DNA of 64,000 nt from Fluviicola sp. (lineage in GTDB: Bacteria > Bacteroidota > Bacteroidia > Flavobacteriales_D > Crocinitomicaceae). Positions 32,458 to 40,330 of the stretch are shown here, in pieces (position 1 is the stretch's first letter; every line of letters begins with the position of its first letter). The stretch is taken from NCBI RefSeq assembly GCF_039596395.1, contig NZ_JBCNJT010000005.1:1-64000 (forward strand). The letters are read 5' to 3'. Under the pieces are notes generated by a model, which was given only the letters and a program-made list of their open reading frames with translations, made no database searches and was not told the DNA's origin. Both the position numbers and the translations under genes were made by a program.

Positions 32458-34863
32458 TCAGCGAACAATCAAACGTTTTGTAGTAACTGATTGGTTTGTT
32501 TTAAGCGTTACGAGATAAATTCCTTGTTTCAGATCCGAAACATTCACTGAAGCTGTTTTTGCATTTGGAAAATAAATGCCAACTTGCTTCCCGTTGATGT
32601 CAGAAAGTGTGACTTGATTTATTTCAGTTTCAGCGTGAACAAAGAACTCATTTTCTGCCGGATTCGGATAGAGCTGAATAGTTTCTGCCTGGAATTCGTT
32701 CAGACCCAAACCAACGGTAAACAAATTCTCTGTAGTATTCGTTACGATCGGGGCATTGTAATCGAAATAGATGTACGCCGTATTGTGAATGGTTGTTCCA
32801 TGCGGCAATCCCGAAAGTGGTTTTACCCGGTATTGAATAAAGCCGATTGAGCCCTGCGGGTCGCTGGCACTGTCGGGCAGCATGATATTCGGAAAACGAA
32901 CGGTCAACAGGCGTGTTGAAGCATTTACAACCGTATTGAACTCATGACTGGCGTTCACTGCTTTAAAAGTCGTTAAGTCCAGGTTTGCATCCAGCGTATC
33001 GGCCAAACGAATGTTGAATGCCGGAGCATTTCCCGTGTTTTGAAAATAAACCGTATAAGTAAACTCATCATCATAGCCCGGTTCAACAATTTCCGGATAT
33101 GTTTGTTTGATATTCGGATCGTAAGAATTCACGACCTCATAGCAGTAGCTTAATCCATTATTCGAGGAGCTCAATTCTCCCGCCGCCGTTGTGGAAACCG
33201 CAACAGAAACACAGAATTCATCTCCGCCCTGGGCTGTTGTATCTGTCAGTACTGATACAAAAAACTCCATCGCTCCCGGCGCTCCGAAATCCGCAACGGC
33301 GTATACGGCTATATTTCCTGAAACACTTATCGGAGACCCCAGAAAAGTAACAGTTCCCGGACCTGCAACCGAAATGCTCACTTCTCCTGAAATCCCGGAA
33401 GCGCAGTGCATGTTATATGGAGCAGTTAAATCACCGGCCAGGATTTCCACGGTGTGTACCTGACCCGGAAAAAACCAGCCGTTAGGAGTGATGGATTGTA
33501 CTCCCAAATCATAACCGTCACAAACCAATCCGAAATCTCCGCCTGAAACTACCGTATCTGCATAAGGAACTGTTGCCGTAGATGTAATTCCCGATGGGCA
33601 GGTTACCTGGAGAACATCTGTCAGATTTACTGTATCAATACTCAATGCATAAGTTCCCGGAACTGCCGAAAAATAATAATCTCCGTTAGCCAGGCTCGTA
33701 GACGATGTAATCAACGAACCGTTTGAATCAAATAGAGACATCGGAACATAAGTGAGTGTTTGCCCGGTACTGATACAATTGCTGTTTGCGTCATGAAAAA
33801 CCGTCCCTTCAATTCCGGTTGCCGCGGCACAACCATTCGGGTTATTAACCGGGTCATTCTCAATACATAAGGAATAAGCTAATGTTGCCGGATCCATTGC
33901 AGGAATATAGTTTGGCAGACAGGTAAATGGGTTGTTCGCTATAAAAACACCTGTAAGGGACAACGGAAATTCTCCAAAACAATGAATATTATTCCCTACA
34001 CAATTCAGAGTTTGTAAGCCATCAGGTAATTCAGGCAAGGATGTTAGTTGATTAGATGCACAATTAAGATAATACAACGTAGCCGGAAGATTCGGAAGGG
34101 AGGTTAATTGATTTCCATAACAAACAAGTAGGTTCAATGTACCCGGCAAAGCTGGTAATACTGTTAACATATTTCCTGAACAAGACAACCCAGTCAATGT
34201 TGGAGGAAGAGCAGGAAGCGCGGTCAATTGAATACTATCACAAATTAAAGAATGCAAGCTGGCCGGCAACGTTGGAAAAGAATTCACAGGATTACTGGAA
34301 ATATTAAGCGCTGTTAAACCATTTGGTAATCCCGGAATTACGGCAATTTGATTATTCGGACAATCCAGGCCTATAAGTATTCCTGGTAAAGCAGGCAAAG
34401 CCGTTAATTGATTTCGACCACAATTTAGTCCAATAAGGGAATTCGGCAAACCCGGCAAAGAAGTCAATTGATTATCAGAGCAATATATCAATCTTAAATT
34501 CATTGGCAATACAGGCAAAGAAGTCAACTGGTTACTACTGCATTCTAAAAGATCTAAGTTCACCGGTAACGCAGGAAGTCCAGTTATTTGATTGTCATAA
34601 CAGCTCAAATAAACCAGATTTTCAAACGCCTGAACTCCTTCTATACTCATTAAGTTCATTGAATTTAAAAACAATGTATCTTCTGCCTGTATATCCGCAT
34701 GATCGGCATCAACAAAGAAATTCCCGCCACTGGTCATAAAAGCACCCGCCGGATAATGAGCAGTTAAAAAGTTCTGAAAATTGGGATCCGGAACCTGAAC
34801 CCAGGTCTGTGCATTCAACTGAAGGCTGACGAACGCAAGGATAGTTATAAGTAGTGTTTTCAT
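32458..34863 (-). CDS. Secreted LPX-type leucine-rich repeat protein with T9SS sorting domain
   Basis: I placed the start at ATG 34863, which begins a signal peptide (MKTLLITILAFVSLQLNAQ) and follows a TACATTTG box at 34892-34885. The 801-residue protein has about twelve exactly 20-residue leucine-rich repeats at residues 81-320, consensus LxxLxCxxNQLTxLPxLP. These are of the short LPX type known from YopM/IpaH-like proteins. A Cna-B or SdrD-like domain follows near 365-435, then a DUF11/DUF7619-like domain near 600-710 (EFTYTVYFQNTGNAPAFNIRLADTL). A T9SS domain starts LYPNPAENEFFV. It is predicted to be a surface adhesin; its ligand is unknown. Confidence 0.88.
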   Translation of the reverse strand: MKTLLITILAFVSLQLNAQTWVQVPDPNFQNFLTAHYPAGAFMTSGGNFFVDADHADIQAEDTLFLNSMNLMSIEGVQAFENLVYLSCYDNQITGLPALPVNLDLLECSSNQLTSLPVLPMNLRLIYCSDNQLTSLPGLPNSLIGLNCGRNQLTALPALPGILIGLDCPNNQIAVIPGLPNGLTALNISSNPVNSFPTLPASLHSLICDSIQLTALPALPPTLTGLSCSGNMLTVLPALPGTLNLLVCYGNQLTSLPNLPATLYYLNCASNQLTSLPELPDGLQTLNCVGNNIHCFGEFPLSLTGVFIANNPFTCLPNYIPAMDPATLAYSLCIENDPVNNPNGCAAATGIEGTVFHDANSNCISTGQTLTYVPMSLFDSNGSLITSSTSLANGDYYFSAVPGTYALSIDTVNLTDVLQVTCPSGITSTATVPYADTVVSGGDFGLVCDGYDLGVQSITPNGWFFPGQVHTVEILAGDLTAPYNMHCASGISGEVSISVAGPGTVTFLGSPISVSGNIAVYAVADFGAPGAMEFFVSVLTDTTAQGGDEFCVSVAVSTTAAGELSSSNNGLSYCYEVVNSYDPNIKQTYPEIVEPGYDDEFTYTVYFQNTGNAPAFNIRLADTLDANLDLTTFKAVNASHEFNTVVNASTRLLTVRFPNIMLPDSASDPQGSIGFIQYRVKPLSGLPHGTTIHNTAYIYFDYNAPIVTNTTENLFTVGLGLNEFQAETIQLYPNPAENEFFVHAETEINQVTLSDINGKQVGIYFPNAKTASVNVSDLKQGIYLVTLKTNQSVTTKRLIVR
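33904..34623 (-). repeat. About twelve 60-bp tandem coding repeats
   Basis: The leucine-rich repeat section of the surface protein is built from 60-base units with no spacers, encoding 20 residues each. Units are diverged at the third codon position and in the variable residues, but the CAATTGATT-type stretch (NQLT) and the LPxLP codons recur in register. Confidence 0.85.
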
Positions 34864-34884
34864 CTTTAGGGGTTTAACCGAGTT

Positions 34885-34892
34885 CAAATGTA
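34885..34892 (-). promoter_or_regulatory. -7 box for the LRR surface-protein gene
   Basis: TACATTTG on the minus strand lies 22 bases upstream of ATG 34863 and within the longer open frame, which argues for the shorter start. Confidence 0.5.
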
Positions 34893-34990
34893 CTCTTTTT
34901 TCACTGCCGAAAAAAGGAAATCTCATTGAATGAATAATCACAGCCTGTCAATGACTAAATCATTATAAACTAAAAACATTGCTCACCAAA

Positions 34991-35020
34991 AAAGGGCATC
35001 CGCCACAGCAGATACCCTTT
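34991..35020 (-). terminator. Terminator after the enoyl-CoA hydratase gene
   Basis: AAAGGG-C-ATC (34991-35000) pairs with GAT-A-CCCTTT (35011-35020) with one mismatch, 21 bases beyond the hydratase stop. On the minus strand a T-run follows it. Confidence 0.7.
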
Positions 35021-35040
35021 CAGTATTTCAATCGATTTGT

Positions 35041-35814
35041 TTATTTCTTCTTAAACGAATTTATCGCATTTACCGTGAAATCGGACAAAACCAATGTTCC
35101 ACTGATTCCCGCGCGGTCTGATAACAACTGATCCCAATCTTCGGTTCCTTTCCAGAAGATCTTTTTCAATTCCGCCATTGCTTCCGGGCTTGATTTCGCT
35201 AAAACGGTTGCAAGACGCATAATCTCATCATCCATTTCTTCTTCGCTGTCAAACACATCCGCATACAAGCCATTTTGCATAGCCCATTCGGCAGTTCTCC
35301 ACTCTGTGGCATTGATTGCCAGCTGTGACATGGCTGAAAGCCCCATTTTACGCTCAACTGCCGGTCCAACCACAAACGGCCCGATTCCAACAGCCAATTC
35401 GGAAAGTTTTACTTCCGCGAAACGCGTTGCGTAGCAATAGTCAACTGCCGAAGCAATTCCTACTCCTCCACCAACTGCTTTTCCCTGTATACGGCCAATG
35501 ATTAATTTGGGGCATTTTCTGCATGCATTGATGACCTGTGCAAACCCCGAAAAGAATACTTTTCCGGATTCCAGATCCTGGATAGCAATCAATTCATCAA
35601 AACTTGCACCTGCGCAAAATGCTTTATCTCCTGTGGATCTTAATACGATCACTTTTACAGCAGGATCATTTCCTGCGTCTGTAATGGTGTCGGCCAGTTT
35701 GCGGAGAATTTTTCCCGGCAATGAATTACTTAAAGGATGTCCGAATTCGATTGTAGCAATACCGAATTCATCGACACGCATTTCTACGTGTCCCTGGTTG
35801 ATAGCTTCTGACAT
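35041..35814 (-). CDS. Enoyl-CoA hydratase/isomerase family protein
   Basis: The 257-residue crotonase-fold protein has the oxyanion-hole segment FCAGASFDELIAI near residue 67 and the GKAVGGGVGIASAVDYCYAT block near 108. The Glu in KLSELAVGIGPFVVGPAVERKMG is a catalytic candidate. It is only distantly like the PaaG-like protein of the same window. Crotonase-fold proteins can hydrate, isomerise or decarboxylate, so the reaction is uncertain; hydration in fatty-acid or branched-chain catabolism is the default. The RRM-protein gene lies 20 bases upstream on the same strand and may be co-transcribed. Confidence 0.85.
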   Translation of the reverse strand: MSEAINQGHVEMRVDEFGIATIEFGHPLSNSLPGKILRKLADTITDAGNDPAVKVIVLRSTGDKAFCAGASFDELIAIQDLESGKVFFSGFAQVINACRKCPKLIIGRIQGKAVGGGVGIASAVDYCYATRFAEVKLSELAVGIGPFVVGPAVERKMGLSAMSQLAINATEWRTAEWAMQNGLYADVFDSEEEMDDEIMRLATVLAKSSPEAMAELKKIFWKGTEDWDQLLSDRAGISGTLVLSDFTVNAINSFKKK

Positions 35815-35834
35815 GGATTAAATGGAACTAATTA

Positions 35835-36392
35835 TCAGTTATCAAATTTTCTGCGTGGACGCATCTGACGTTCACCTGAACCGGAATTCGAGTTTCCTCC
35901 TTCATTACGGTCATTACGATCATTTCGATTGTAATTGGAGTTTCCACCTTCGTTACGGTTGTAGTTTGAATTCCCGCTTCCACCTTCACGGTTGTAATTG
36001 GAATTCCGGTCGTTGGATCTGTAAGATCCGCCACCGCCACCACCTTGTCGCGGTCCGTTGTTGTTGAACTTCTTTTGTCCACCGAAACCACCTTGCTTAT
36101 TTCCATAGGATGGTTTTTTCGGCTTGTCTTCCGGTTTCGGACGATTTGCTTTCGGAGAAGCAATTTTCACATCCAGCTTACGGCCGTTTACTTCGAAACC
36201 GTTCAGTGCCTGAATAGCATTGATTGCTTCTTCGGCGCTTTCCATTTCGACATAACCAAAGCCTTTAGATTGTTTTGTTTTGGCATCAAACACTACGTGA
36301 GCCAAGTGAACCGCACCAAACGCTGAAAACGTTGCTTGCAAATCCTCCGATGTAATCTCCCAATCGAGATTTGCGATAAAAATATTTGTCAT
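35835..36392 (-). CDS. RRM-type RNA-binding protein with Gly/Asn/Arg-rich tail
   Basis: The 185-residue protein has one RNA recognition motif at residues 1-82, with RNP2 (NIFIANL) and RNP1 (KGFGYVEM). A tail of about 100 residues follows, rich in Gly, Asn, Arg and Ser with repeats such as GGNSNYNRN. Such proteins bind single-stranded RNA and can be cold-induced or act as RNA chaperones. The disordered tail suggests weak multivalent binding, as inference. Its leader carries paired ATTTACCTAA repeats around a small hairpin, which may be regulatory. Confidence 0.9.
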   Translation of the reverse strand: MTNIFIANLDWEITSEDLQATFSAFGAVHLAHVVFDAKTKQSKGFGYVEMESAEEAINAIQALNGFEVNGRKLDVKIASPKANRPKPEDKPKKPSYGNKQGGFGGQKKFNNNGPRQGGGGGGSYRSNDRNSNYNREGGSGNSNYNRNEGGNSNYNRNDRNDRNEGGNSNSGSGERQMRPRRKFDN

Positions 36393-36437
36393 TTACCTAA
36401 CTTTAAAATTGGACTTCAGTCCGACTAATTTACCTAA
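36391..36437 (-). promoter_or_regulatory. Leader repeats before the RRM gene
   Basis: ATTTACCTAA occurs at 36391-36400 and again at 36428-36437, with the inverted repeat GGACT-TC-AGTCC at 36411-36422 between them. The first copy overlaps the start codon. It could be an RNA element in the 5' leader; no function is proven. Confidence 0.35.
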
Positions 36438-36469
36438 AACGTTTCAACGTTTATTCCTTTTTAACAGTT

Positions 36470-36498
36470 AGCTCCGGAACTAAAATAATCCCGGAGCT
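36470..36498. repeat. Inverted repeat after the coiled-coil gene
   Basis: AGCTCCGG (36470-36477) pairs with CCGGAGCT (36491-36498) around 13 bases, 17 bases beyond the leftward coiled-coil gene. No T-run follows on the minus strand, so it is a stabilising or terminator-like hairpin at best. Confidence 0.45.
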
Positions 36499-36514
36499 CA
36501 CATTCTTTATTTTC

Positions 36515-37486
36515 TTACTTCAATGTGAAGCTATCGGAACCGATAACTTGTCCATCACAGTAGATTTTTACTTTGTAATTTCCCTTCACCGGCTCTTCAC
36601 CGTTGAAGTCGTAGAAGATCGTCACATCAACCGCTTTGTTTCCATACTGGATATCACGCTTGGCTGAATATACGAAATTTCCTCCGTCAGCACTTGCAGT
36701 ACCTCCTGAACGGCCTTGCAATGTTTTACCGTCCGGATCAATGATCTGCATATAAACGGTACGGTCTCCCGCTGTTGCAATATTGTTTTCACCGATTGTA
36801 AACGATGATTTTGCTTGAACACAGTTACGAGCTTTCGTAGTTGGTTCTGTGGTATCATTCAATTTCATACGTAAACCGGTTGAAGAGAAGCCGTAAGCTG
36901 CCAGTTTCGAACCTTTCTTAACCTGTTCGGCACTTGCTTCCGCCTGACCTTTATAGCTGTCACGCTCTGTCTGCGTTTCTGCCAACTGGCTTGAAGTTTC
37001 ATCCAATTCCGAAGTCAACTTCAGGTTCATGGTATTCAGCTGGTCGATCTGTTTCACATAACTGATCATGATCTGACGTAAGGTTTCGTTCTCACGCTTC
37101 AACTTCGCAATCAACGATGCTGTTACACGACCATTCTTTTTTGCTGTTTCCAACTCAGTCATCAATCCCTGGATCTTGTCTTTCTGAGCATTCAAGCTAT
37201 CAGATTTGGATGCATCTTTCTTAATCAACGCATCGTAAGTATCCATCATGTTGGTGAAATCCGACATCAAGTCGTTAGTGGTTTCACTTCCTAAGAACGG
37301 AGCCATCATTTTGTTCATTTCTTCGATGTCCGCCTGAAGTTCTTCATTTTTCTTCGTTGCTTCTTTCAAAGCGCCGTTTTTTGAACTCCATAAATAAGTC
37401 ATCGTTCCTAATAAAACAACCAACAAAACAATAATCGCTGTTAGTGCCGGTGTCATGTTTTTCTTTGAGCCTGATTCTTCTGACAT
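36515..37486 (-). CDS. Membrane-anchored coiled-coil protein of unknown function
   Basis: The 323-residue protein has an N-terminal membrane helix at about 12-32 (MTPALTAIIVLLVVLLGTMTYLW). A long helical coiled-coil region follows at about 36-200, rich in Glu, Lys and Gln with heptads such as LKRENETLRQIMISYVKQIDQLNTMNLKLTSELDE. A beta-rich C-terminal domain lies at 205-323 (GNFVYSAKRDIQYGNKAVDVTIFYDFNGEEPVKGNYKVKIYCDG). It probably sits in the inner membrane with the coil in the periplasm. The layout is like envelope-spanning scaffolds, but I do not recognise a family. A TATATTTG promoter box lies 18 bases upstream. Confidence 0.75.
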   Translation of the reverse strand: MSEESGSKKNMTPALTAIIVLLVVLLGTMTYLWSSKNGALKEATKKNEELQADIEEMNKMMAPFLGSETTNDLMSDFTNMMDTYDALIKKDASKSDSLNAQKDKIQGLMTELETAKKNGRVTASLIAKLKRENETLRQIMISYVKQIDQLNTMNLKLTSELDETSSQLAETQTERDSYKGQAEASAEQVKKGSKLAAYGFSSTGLRMKLNDTTEPTTKARNCVQAKSSFTIGENNIATAGDRTVYMQIIDPDGKTLQGRSGGTASADGGNFVYSAKRDIQYGNKAVDVTIFYDFNGEEPVKGNYKVKIYCDGQVIGSDSFTLK

Positions 37487-37503
37487 AATCTAAAATTTAA
37501 ATA

Positions 37504-37511
37504 CAAATATA
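37504..37511 (-). promoter_or_regulatory. -7 box for the coiled-coil protein gene
   Basis: TATATTTG on the minus strand matches TAnnTTTG and lies 18 bases upstream of ATG 37486. Confidence 0.5.
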
Positions 37512-37584
37512 ACAATAGAACTAATGAACGATAGGGAATTCATCGAGACAAATAAAGCGTTTTTAATTCGTCCCTCCAATACGT

Positions 37585-39141
37585 TTATTCGTATTTTCCG
37601 TTAAGAAAATGTAAAAAATGGGTGTTTCCATTGAATTCCACCTTTTTAGAAATGAAATTTTCCGGGAAGTTTTGGAAGGTAACAGGCCGCTGGAAACGCT
37701 TGATGGCATCCCAACCCACGGATGTGAAGTAAGAATTCAGGCTGCTAGGGAATGGTCCGCCGTGCTGTTGTGCAAAGCTCACCTCTACTCCAGTCGGCAC
37801 GCCATTGAATATAATCCTACCTGATTTAGCGGTTAAAACGGGCAGAAAACGATTGATTTCTTCGTCTGTTTCTGCATATAAACTATTTGTAAGCTGACCT
37901 TGCAGCAACTGCATACACATTCTCAATTCCACTTCATCGGAACATTTCACAATGGTCAGATAAGAACCGAAGATCTCTTCCTGGATTTGAGGATGTTTCA
38001 TGAAATGTTCAGCAGTTGTTTCGGCTAAAGTAGGCTGAATGAAATTCCCTTCGTGTTTTCCTTCGTAAAGAACTGTTACCAAAGCCGCATGTTCTTTTAC
38101 ACGTTCGAAATACCGCTTTGAAATTCCGGGATGCAGCATACATTGTAATTCGCTACCGGAAAACGCGTTGATCAATTCTTGCTTGAAGAAATTCAGATTT
38201 GCACCTTCCTCAATAAACAACAAACCGGGAGACGTACAAAACTGGCCTGCATTTAATAAAACAGAAGCGGCAAGTTGTCTGGCAATTTCCGCTGCTCGTT
38301 TGTCAAGGGCACTTTTCGTTACTGCAACCGGATTGGAGCTTCCCATTTCAGCATACAGGGAAATCGGCTCCTTGCGTTCATCGATCAATCTTTGAAGCGC
38401 CATTCCGCCTCCGATGCTTCCTGTAAAACCTACGGCTTTTACGCGCGGGTCCTGAACCAGCTTTTGGCCAACCGTAAAATCTTCCGCCAGTAAATGACAC
38501 AAAATCCCATCCGGCATATCGTGTTCTTTTGCTGTTTCCAGAATAAAATGAGCGGAAATCGAACTCGTATGCGGATGCATGGCATGCGCTTTCACAATAA
38601 CGGAACAACCCGCTGCAAGTGCAGAAGCCACATCGCCACCCAGGGTAGAATACGCAAAAGGGAAATTACTTGCCCCGAAGACCACCACGGGTCCAACCGG
38701 GATATTTATTTTTGTAAGAGACGGTTTGGGAGCCGGTTTTCTCTCCGGATCAGCTTCATCGATCTTGATCTCCAATGCATACCCGGTTTCAACAGCCTTT
38801 GCATAGAATTCAAACTGGAAACAAGAACGTGCATACTCCGTTTCTGCACGATCCCGGGGCAAACCGCTTTCGGCACAAAACCATTGGATCAACAATTCTT
38901 TATTGGCCTTCAGTTTTTCCGAAATGGCCTTCAGGAATTGTACCCGCTTTTCAACGGAAATTAAGCGATAAGCTTCAAACGCTTCCTGTGATTTGGCAAG
39001 AGCCTCGTCTACTTCTTCTGGAGAAGCCTGACGAAAAGGTGTTTCAAATGGCTGGTTGTTTCTTGGATCTATTCCAAAAAAAATACGATCTCCAAAAGCG
39101 CTTATTTGATAACCAATGTGATTCTTGCCTAAGAAGTTCAT
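37585..39141 (-). CDS. NADP-type aldehyde dehydrogenase (2-oxoglutarate semialdehyde dehydrogenase-like)
   Basis: The 518-residue ALDH-superfamily enzyme oxidises an aldehyde to an acid. It shows GFTGSIGGGMALQRLIDE near residue 240, the catalytic Glu in SLYAEMGSSNPV near 270 and the catalytic Cys in NAGQFCTSPGLLF near 302. The start MNFLGKNHIGYQISAFGDRIFFGIDPRNNQPFETPFRQAS and the spacing match the 2,5-dioxovalerate (alpha-ketoglutaric semialdehyde) dehydrogenase group, which serves sugar-acid or hydroxyproline breakdown. The neighbour (purS) is unrelated and lies only three bases away. The substrate is inferred from resemblance. Confidence 0.88.
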   Translation of the reverse strand: MNFLGKNHIGYQISAFGDRIFFGIDPRNNQPFETPFRQASPEEVDEALAKSQEAFEAYRLISVEKRVQFLKAISEKLKANKELLIQWFCAESGLPRDRAETEYARSCFQFEFYAKAVETGYALEIKIDEADPERKPAPKPSLTKINIPVGPVVVFGASNFPFAYSTLGGDVASALAAGCSVIVKAHAMHPHTSSISAHFILETAKEHDMPDGILCHLLAEDFTVGQKLVQDPRVKAVGFTGSIGGGMALQRLIDERKEPISLYAEMGSSNPVAVTKSALDKRAAEIARQLAASVLLNAGQFCTSPGLLFIEEGANLNFFKQELINAFSGSELQCMLHPGISKRYFERVKEHAALVTVLYEGKHEGNFIQPTLAETTAEHFMKHPQIQEEIFGSYLTIVKCSDEVELRMCMQLLQGQLTNSLYAETDEEINRFLPVLTAKSGRIIFNGVPTGVEVSFAQQHGGPFPSSLNSYFTSVGWDAIKRFQRPVTFQNFPENFISKKVEFNGNTHFLHFLNGKYE

Positions 39142-39144
39142 GGC

Positions 39145-39396
39145 TTACGCCTCCTCAACAGTGTATGAGTAACTTTCCATGATTTGGTTTGAAAGCAATT
39201 TCTTACAAGCCAATTCAACTTTCTCAGTTGCTACATCTTTAGAAGGTGCATCCACAAAAAGACGTACGTGTCTTCCAACTCGTACTCCTGTAATTTCAGG
39301 CAAACCGATTGTCGGCATACTGTTAGTAACTGCTTTTCCTTGAGGGTCTAACAATGCCTCTAATGGCATCACATCGATTTCAGCTTTGAATTTCAT
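39145..39396 (-). CDS. purS: Phosphoribosylformylglycinamidine synthase subunit PurS
   Basis: PurS is the small subunit that helps pass ammonia between PurQ and PurL in purine synthesis. The 83-residue product MKFKAEIDVMPLEALLDPQGKAVTNSMPTIGLPEITGVRVGRHV fits the family in length and pattern. I used ATG 39396, since the longer frame adds 20 unrelated residues. It overlaps the 3' end of pssA by 17 bases. No purQ or purL is in the window, so its partners lie elsewhere. A TACTTTTG box at 39453-39446 within pssA could be its own promoter. Confidence 0.9.
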   Translation of the reverse strand: MKFKAEIDVMPLEALLDPQGKAVTNSMPTIGLPEITGVRVGRHVRLFVDAPSKDVATEKVELACKKLLSNQIMESYSYTVEEA

Positions 39397-40192
39397 GCGT
39401 TCGATTTTTTCGAAGAATGTGTTGAATAAATGATAATAACAGGTACAAAAGTACAATAATTGGAATGGACCAAATCAATAAAGTTGAAATAAGTATTCCA
39501 CAACTTATCAAGAACACGTAGCGGGTCCCGTTCCCTTTCCATTTAAAATGCTTGAATTTCAGCGCAAACAAAGGTAATTCAGAAACCAGAAGCAGGGACA
39601 TAATTACAATAATCGGAATGAGCACCGCCGGCTGAATGAGCCAGATAATCAGATCGTGTTCCCAGCCCGTTTTATTTCCATATTGTGCCAAAAGCAGCGG
39701 AAAAGCCATAAAGAAAATGGTATTGGCCGGGGTTGGTAAACCGATAAATGATTCCGACTGACGGGTATCGATGTTGAATTTTGCGAGGCGAAACAGCGAG
39801 AAGAAAGGAATGATTAATGCCAGGAAAGGAAGTTTATTATCCCATTGCAAATTAACCAAATCGTAGAGTTCAACATGCATAGACATATTCAACAATGCTG
39901 TTGACTGGAATAAATCAATGCCTCTTTGCTGAATGACCATTAAAACAAACATGATAATCCCCGGGGCCAATCCGAAAGAGATCATATCCGCCAATGAATC
40001 CAATTGTTTCCCCAACTCGCCCTGCTGCTTCAGCATTCGTGCCGCAAACCCGTCGAAAAAATCCAAAACTGCCGCCAGGAAAATAAAATACGGAGCGATA
40101 TCGATTCTTCCCGCAAATGCCAGGATAATAGCAAGAACTCCACAAAGCATGTTGCTGGCAGTGATCAAATTAGGTAAATTGAACATTTTCAT
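39380..40192 (-). CDS. pssA: CDP-diacylglycerol-serine O-phosphatidyltransferase
   Basis: This membrane enzyme makes phosphatidylserine, the precursor of phosphatidylethanolamine, from CDP-diacylglycerol and serine. The 270-residue protein contains the full CDP-alcohol phosphotransferase motif (D-x2-DG-x2-AR-x8-G-x3-D-x3-D) in LDFFDGFAARMLKQQGELGKQLDSLADMISFG near residues 43-74. It also has about six hydrophobic helices. The N-terminus FNLPNLITASNMLCGVLAI is typical. The last 17 bases overlap purS. Confidence 0.93.
   Translation of the reverse strand: MKMFNLPNLITASNMLCGVLAIILAFAGRIDIAPYFIFLAAVLDFFDGFAARMLKQQGELGKQLDSLADMISFGLAPGIIMFVLMVIQQRGIDLFQSTALLNMSMHVELYDLVNLQWDNKLPFLALIIPFFSLFRLAKFNIDTRQSESFIGLPTPANTIFFMAFPLLLAQYGNKTGWEHDLIIWLIQPAVLIPIIVIMSLLLVSELPLFALKFKHFKWKGNGTRYVFLISCGILISTLLIWSIPIIVLLYLLLSFIQHILRKNRTHEIQS
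39446..39453 (-). promoter_or_regulatory. Possible -7 box for purS inside pssA
   Basis: TACTTTTG on the minus strand matches TAnnTTTG and lies 50 bases upstream of the purS start, within the pssA coding region. It may allow purS to be expressed apart from pssA. Confidence 0.35.
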
Positions 40193-40233
40193 GGGGTGAA
40201 TGAATATTTTGTTAGTTTAAATATTTCAAAAGT

Positions 40234-40247
40234 GTGTAAATTTACAC
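40234..40247. promoter_or_regulatory. Perfect 14-bp palindrome upstream of the PorV-like gene
   Basis: GTGTAAATTTACAC is a perfect palindrome in the pssA/porV-like divergent region, 84 bases before the PorV-like start and 42 bases before the pssA start. It has the size and symmetry of a dimeric repressor site. No binding protein is known to me. Confidence 0.45.
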
Positions 40248-40330
40248 TTCGATTTTATCATTAAACCATCGGGACACACAATTTTTTATAAAAGATGCAG
40301 TTAATAGCAATCGTGAGGAACTTGTATACT

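Noticed and set aside
33904-34623. Regular 60-base repeats resembling a CRISPR or minisatellite array.
   Set aside because: They lie wholly within one open frame, have no constant repeat/unique spacer structure, and translate to leucine-rich repeats.
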